Shown: piece after piece, positions 6,036 to 7,394 of the stretch
How positions within the stretch are numbered: the first letter of the stretch is position 1
Layout of the letters: every line of letters starts with the position of its first letter
NCBI GenBank assembly: GCA_948665105.1
Contig: CAPNGW010000114.1
Coordinates: 1-7,394 of the forward strand
DNA: 7,394 nucleotides
Origin: an uncultured Lachnospiraceae bacterium
GTDB lineage: Bacteria; Bacillota; Clostridia; Lachnospirales; Lachnospiraceae
Direction of reading: 5' to 3'
The notes under the pieces: generated by a model
The model's input: only the letters and a program-made list of their open reading frames with translations
Told to the model about the DNA's origin: nothing
Database searches by the model: none
Position numbers and translations under genes: made by a program

Positions 6036-6860
6036 TCACTGTCGATTCGCCTTCCGATACGCCGATGCCGTCATCCCGCAGCTTTTCTGAAAGCATTGGG
6101 CGAAATAGCTCTGGGAAGAAAAACCGGAAGAATGAGCTACCTCTGTAATGCTGTAATCTGTATTTGCTAACAGCTCCTTGCTGGCCTGAATCCGAATCTG
6201 GCACAGGTAGCTGATGGGTGAAACTCCGCAATATTTGGTAAAGGCATGAACCATATAATACTTGTTTAAATGGGATATCTCCGCCAGTGAATCCAAGGAA
6301 ATATTGCTCATATAGTTGGCCTCAAGGTATCGCTTCAGCTTGAGACATTCCCGGCTTATCTGGAGGGCAGGGTCCACGGAAAAGGCAAAGTTTGTCCGGC
6401 GGATCAGTCGAATAATCAATACTTCAAGCAAATCCTGACAAACACGTTCATAATCCCGTGGCTTTTCTGTCATTTCCTTAAGCATAGTGGTCATATAGAA
6501 CATCAGGTCTCTCTGCTCACTGCCACAGCTGAAAATAATATGCTCCTTGTTTCCCTCAATGGAAAAATTCAACTCCTCCACACCAATGATTACATATTCC
6601 AAAGGCTCCTCCCCGGAGGAGATTTCTGTGTGTGGCGTATTGGCGTTGACAATTACAAAATCATCCTCCTTAATAGGAAATTCCTCATCCTCCACAAGAA
6701 AAGCGCCCCTTCCCTTTTTTACGTAGAATAACTCCGAGAAAGGATGAGAGTGGACCAGGCTGGGCCAGTCATTTTCATATTTGGAATGAGATACGTATAA
6801 CAGCTTGCCGTCAAAGGACTTTGTGCTGGTATGCTCCAGCAGATAGCGGGATGTTCCCAT
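6036..6860 (-). CDS. AraC-family transcriptional regulator with N-terminal cupin domain
   Basis: A 274-residue regulator of typical length. The N-terminal part is an AraC-type cupin sugar-sensing domain with HSHPFSELFYVKKGRGAF (37-54), a double-His plus Glu pattern, and the NANTPH turn (72-77). The C-terminal DNA-binding region carries two helix-turn-helix units: ISLDSLAEISHLNKYYMVHA (187-206) followed by the GVSPISYL linker, and ITEVAHSSGFSSQSYFAQCF (238-257), ending with the family's GMTASAYR. The ATG at 6860 has AAAGGAGG (6878-6871) 10 nt upstream. It diverges from a lipoprotein gene at 7212 and most likely activates it; a pair of direct half-sites 21 bp apart sits just upstream of that promoter. 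The inducer cannot be told from sequence. The Uma2 gene lies downstream on the same strand. Confidence 0.93.
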   Translation of the reverse strand: MGTSRYLLEHTSTKSFDGKLLYVSHSKYENDWPSLVHSHPFSELFYVKKGRGAFLVEDEEFPIKEDDFVIVNANTPHTEISSGEEPLEYVIIGVEELNFSIEGNKEHIIFSCGSEQRDLMFYMTTMLKEMTEKPRDYERVCQDLLEVLIIRLIRRTNFAFSVDPALQISRECLKLKRYLEANYMSNISLDSLAEISHLNKYYMVHAFTKYCGVSPISYLCQIRIQASKELLANTDYSITEVAHSSGFSSQSYFAQCFQKSCGMTASAYRKANRQ

Positions 6861-6911
6861 AAGTGTTGCGCCTCCTTTACCCGATAATCCGGCAGGTAAA
6901 TTTTAGAAGAA

Positions 6912-6940
6912 TGTATAATAAGAATTTTTGCGGTGCACAA
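6912..6940 (-). promoter_or_regulatory. Possible promoter of the araC-type gene
   Basis: On the minus strand TTGTGC (6940-6935), a 17-bp spacer and TATACA (6917-6912) lie about 50 bp upstream of the start codon. Both hexamers are only moderate matches, and other AT-rich alternatives exist nearby. Confidence 0.4.
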
Positions 6941-6950
6941 TACATTAAAA

Positions 6951-6985
6951 ATGCAATAAGTATAAAATGTGCAAAATGTATAAAA
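6951..6985 (+). repeat. Imperfect 17-bp tandem repeat, possible regulator site
   Basis: ATGCAATAAGTATAAAA (6951-6967) and GTGCAAAATGTATAAAA (6969-6985) agree at 14 of 17 positions with an 18-bp period. They lie just upstream of the likely araC-type promoter. The first copy contains GCAATA, which is also the core of the half-sites at 7088 and 7109. An autoregulatory site is possible but unproven in such AT-rich DNA. Confidence 0.35.
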
Positions 6986-7087
6986 AAATTGAAAAACATT
7001 TATTTTTTAAGTGAAGATGCCAAAAAATCAACAAGCAAAAAATAGAATGCTTCGTTCAAATATATAATAACACATCATTGTATAAAG

Positions 7088-7116
7088 AGCAATATATATA
7101 AAAAAAGAAGCAATAT
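7088..7116 (+). promoter_or_regulatory. Candidate AraC-type activator site: two AGCAATAT half-sites, 21 bp apart
   Basis: AGCAATAT occurs at 7088-7095 and 7109-7116, exactly two helical turns apart in the same orientation. The downstream copy ends 5 bp before the -35 at 7122. AraC-family activators typically bind two direct half-sites with this spacing next to the -35. The divergent gene at 6036-6860 is the obvious candidate binder. Confidence 0.55.
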
Positions 7117-7121
7117 TTGGA

Positions 7122-7150
7122 TTGTGAATCACGAAATCAGCGGCTATACT
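7122..7150 (+). promoter_or_regulatory. Sigma-A promoter of the second lipoprotein gene
   Basis: TTGTGA (7122-7127), a 17-bp spacer and TATACT (7145-7150) make a promoter with a good -10 and a less perfect -35, as expected for an activator-dependent gene. The predicted start near 7157 leaves a leader of about 55 nt. The near-palindrome CTTGAGATATCAAG (7149-7162) covers the expected start point. Confidence 0.7.
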
Positions 7151-7211
7151 TGAGATATCAAGTAACAGTTAACCAGTAACAGAATTACACATTTTATGGG
7201 AGGACACAAAA

Positions 7212-7394
7212 ATGAAATTGAAAAGAGTACTGTGTGTACTGATGGCTTCTGCTATGGTTCTGGGTCTTGCAGCCTGCGGAAGCGGCAAGGAAAAAGCCGA
7301 CAATGCAGGTACAGGCGGAGATGACAGCCAGACCGAGGAACCCGACAACAACGAGACGGAAGAGCCCGGCGATACCGACGAGGCCGATAAGCCC
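7212..7394 (+). CDS. Lipoprotein, probable ABC sugar-binding protein, N-terminal fragment
   Basis: Only the first 61 residues are in the window and the frame is open to the right edge. MKLKRVLCVLMASAMVLGLAACGSGK is a lipoprotein signal with a LAAC lipobox and acylated Cys22. It is followed by an acidic Asp/Glu/Pro/Thr-rich linker (about 28-61), as in many Lachnospiraceae solute-binding proteins. The ATG at 7212 has GGGAGGA (7198-7204) 7 nt upstream. The divergent AraC-type gene and the adjacent activator-type promoter suggest a second sugar ABC transporter continuing to the right. The ligand-binding domain is not visible, so another type of surface lipoprotein cannot be excluded. Confidence 0.8.
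   Translation, partial: MKLKRVLCVLMASAMVLGLAACGSGKEKADNAGTGGDDSQTEEPDNNETEEPGDTDEADKP

Larger units (their letters stand above)
6861..7211. promoter_or_regulatory. Divergent control region between araC-type gene and second lipoprotein gene
   Basis: This 351-bp stretch is very AT-rich, with many A-tracts, and has no credible gene. A 60-codon plus-strand frame at 6863-7045 has no ribosome site and a low-complexity Lys/Asn/Ile product. It holds a weak minus-strand promoter, a 17-bp imperfect tandem repeat, an AGCAATAT pair and a strong plus-strand promoter, listed separately. Confidence 0.75.

Noticed and set aside
5935..6231. Minus-strand 98-codon open frame overlapping the end of the AraC-type gene
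   Set aside because: It is an out-of-frame shadow of the C-terminal helix-turn-helix region, with no ribosome site.
6863..7045. Small plus-strand protein of 60 residues in the divergent gap
   Set aside because: AT-rich low-complexity Lys/Asn/Ile translation, no ribosome site, and overlap with the araC-type promoter.

Overview
The window looks like chromosomal DNA from a low-to-moderate GC Firmicute, most likely a gut-type Clostridium cluster XIVa / Lachnospiraceae organism. The reasons are strong GGAGG ribosome sites, consensus sigma-A promoters, AT-rich intergenic DNA around moderate-GC genes, LAGC/LAAC lipoboxes, and a sugar ABC transporter without its own ATPase. The taxonomic call is inference from gene style.

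Region 1 (1-5323) is a beta-glucoside (cellobiose or cello-oligosaccharide) uptake and phosphorolysis locus. On the minus strand, from 675 leftward out of the window, are the first 225 residues of a GH94 cellobiose phosphorylase. Divergent from it, on the plus strand, run a LacI-family regulator (927-1955), a sugar-binding lipoprotein (1972-3390), and two permeases of the MalF type (3535-4452) and MalG type (4457-5323). No ATPase is encoded, so a shared MsmX/MsmK-type ATPase elsewhere is presumed. The 251-bp divergent control region holds two well-formed promoters. Each carries an identical 14-bp LacI-type operator: one fills the spacer of the phosphorylase promoter, the other covers the expected start of the regulator transcript. 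Between them lie four TTAAG direct repeats in exact 11-bp register, which look like a site for an OmpR/PhoB-type response regulator. Between the binding-protein gene and the first permease sit two perfect 48-bp direct repeats able to form hairpins, placed like the REP elements between malE and malF of E. coli.

Region 2 (5330-6860, minus strand) holds a Uma2-family (DUF820) PD-(D/E)XK-type protein, convergent with the transporter operon and only 6 bp from it, and an AraC-family regulator with an N-terminal cupin domain upstream of it.

Region 3 (6861-7394) is a 351-bp AT-rich divergent control region followed by the first 61 residues of a second lipoprotein, probably the binding protein of another sugar ABC transporter. 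A sigma-A promoter (TTGTGA-N17-TATACT) is preceded by two AGCAATAT half-sites exactly 21 bp apart, the second ending 5 bp before the -35. That is the arrangement expected for activation by the divergent AraC-type regulator.

Taken together, this is a sugar-utilisation region with two divergent, locally regulated transport systems. I see no phage, CRISPR, insertion sequence or RNA gene. No wholly new system is evident; the most interesting signals are non-coding: the phased TTAAG array, the duplicated 48-bp repeat and the two operator pairs.
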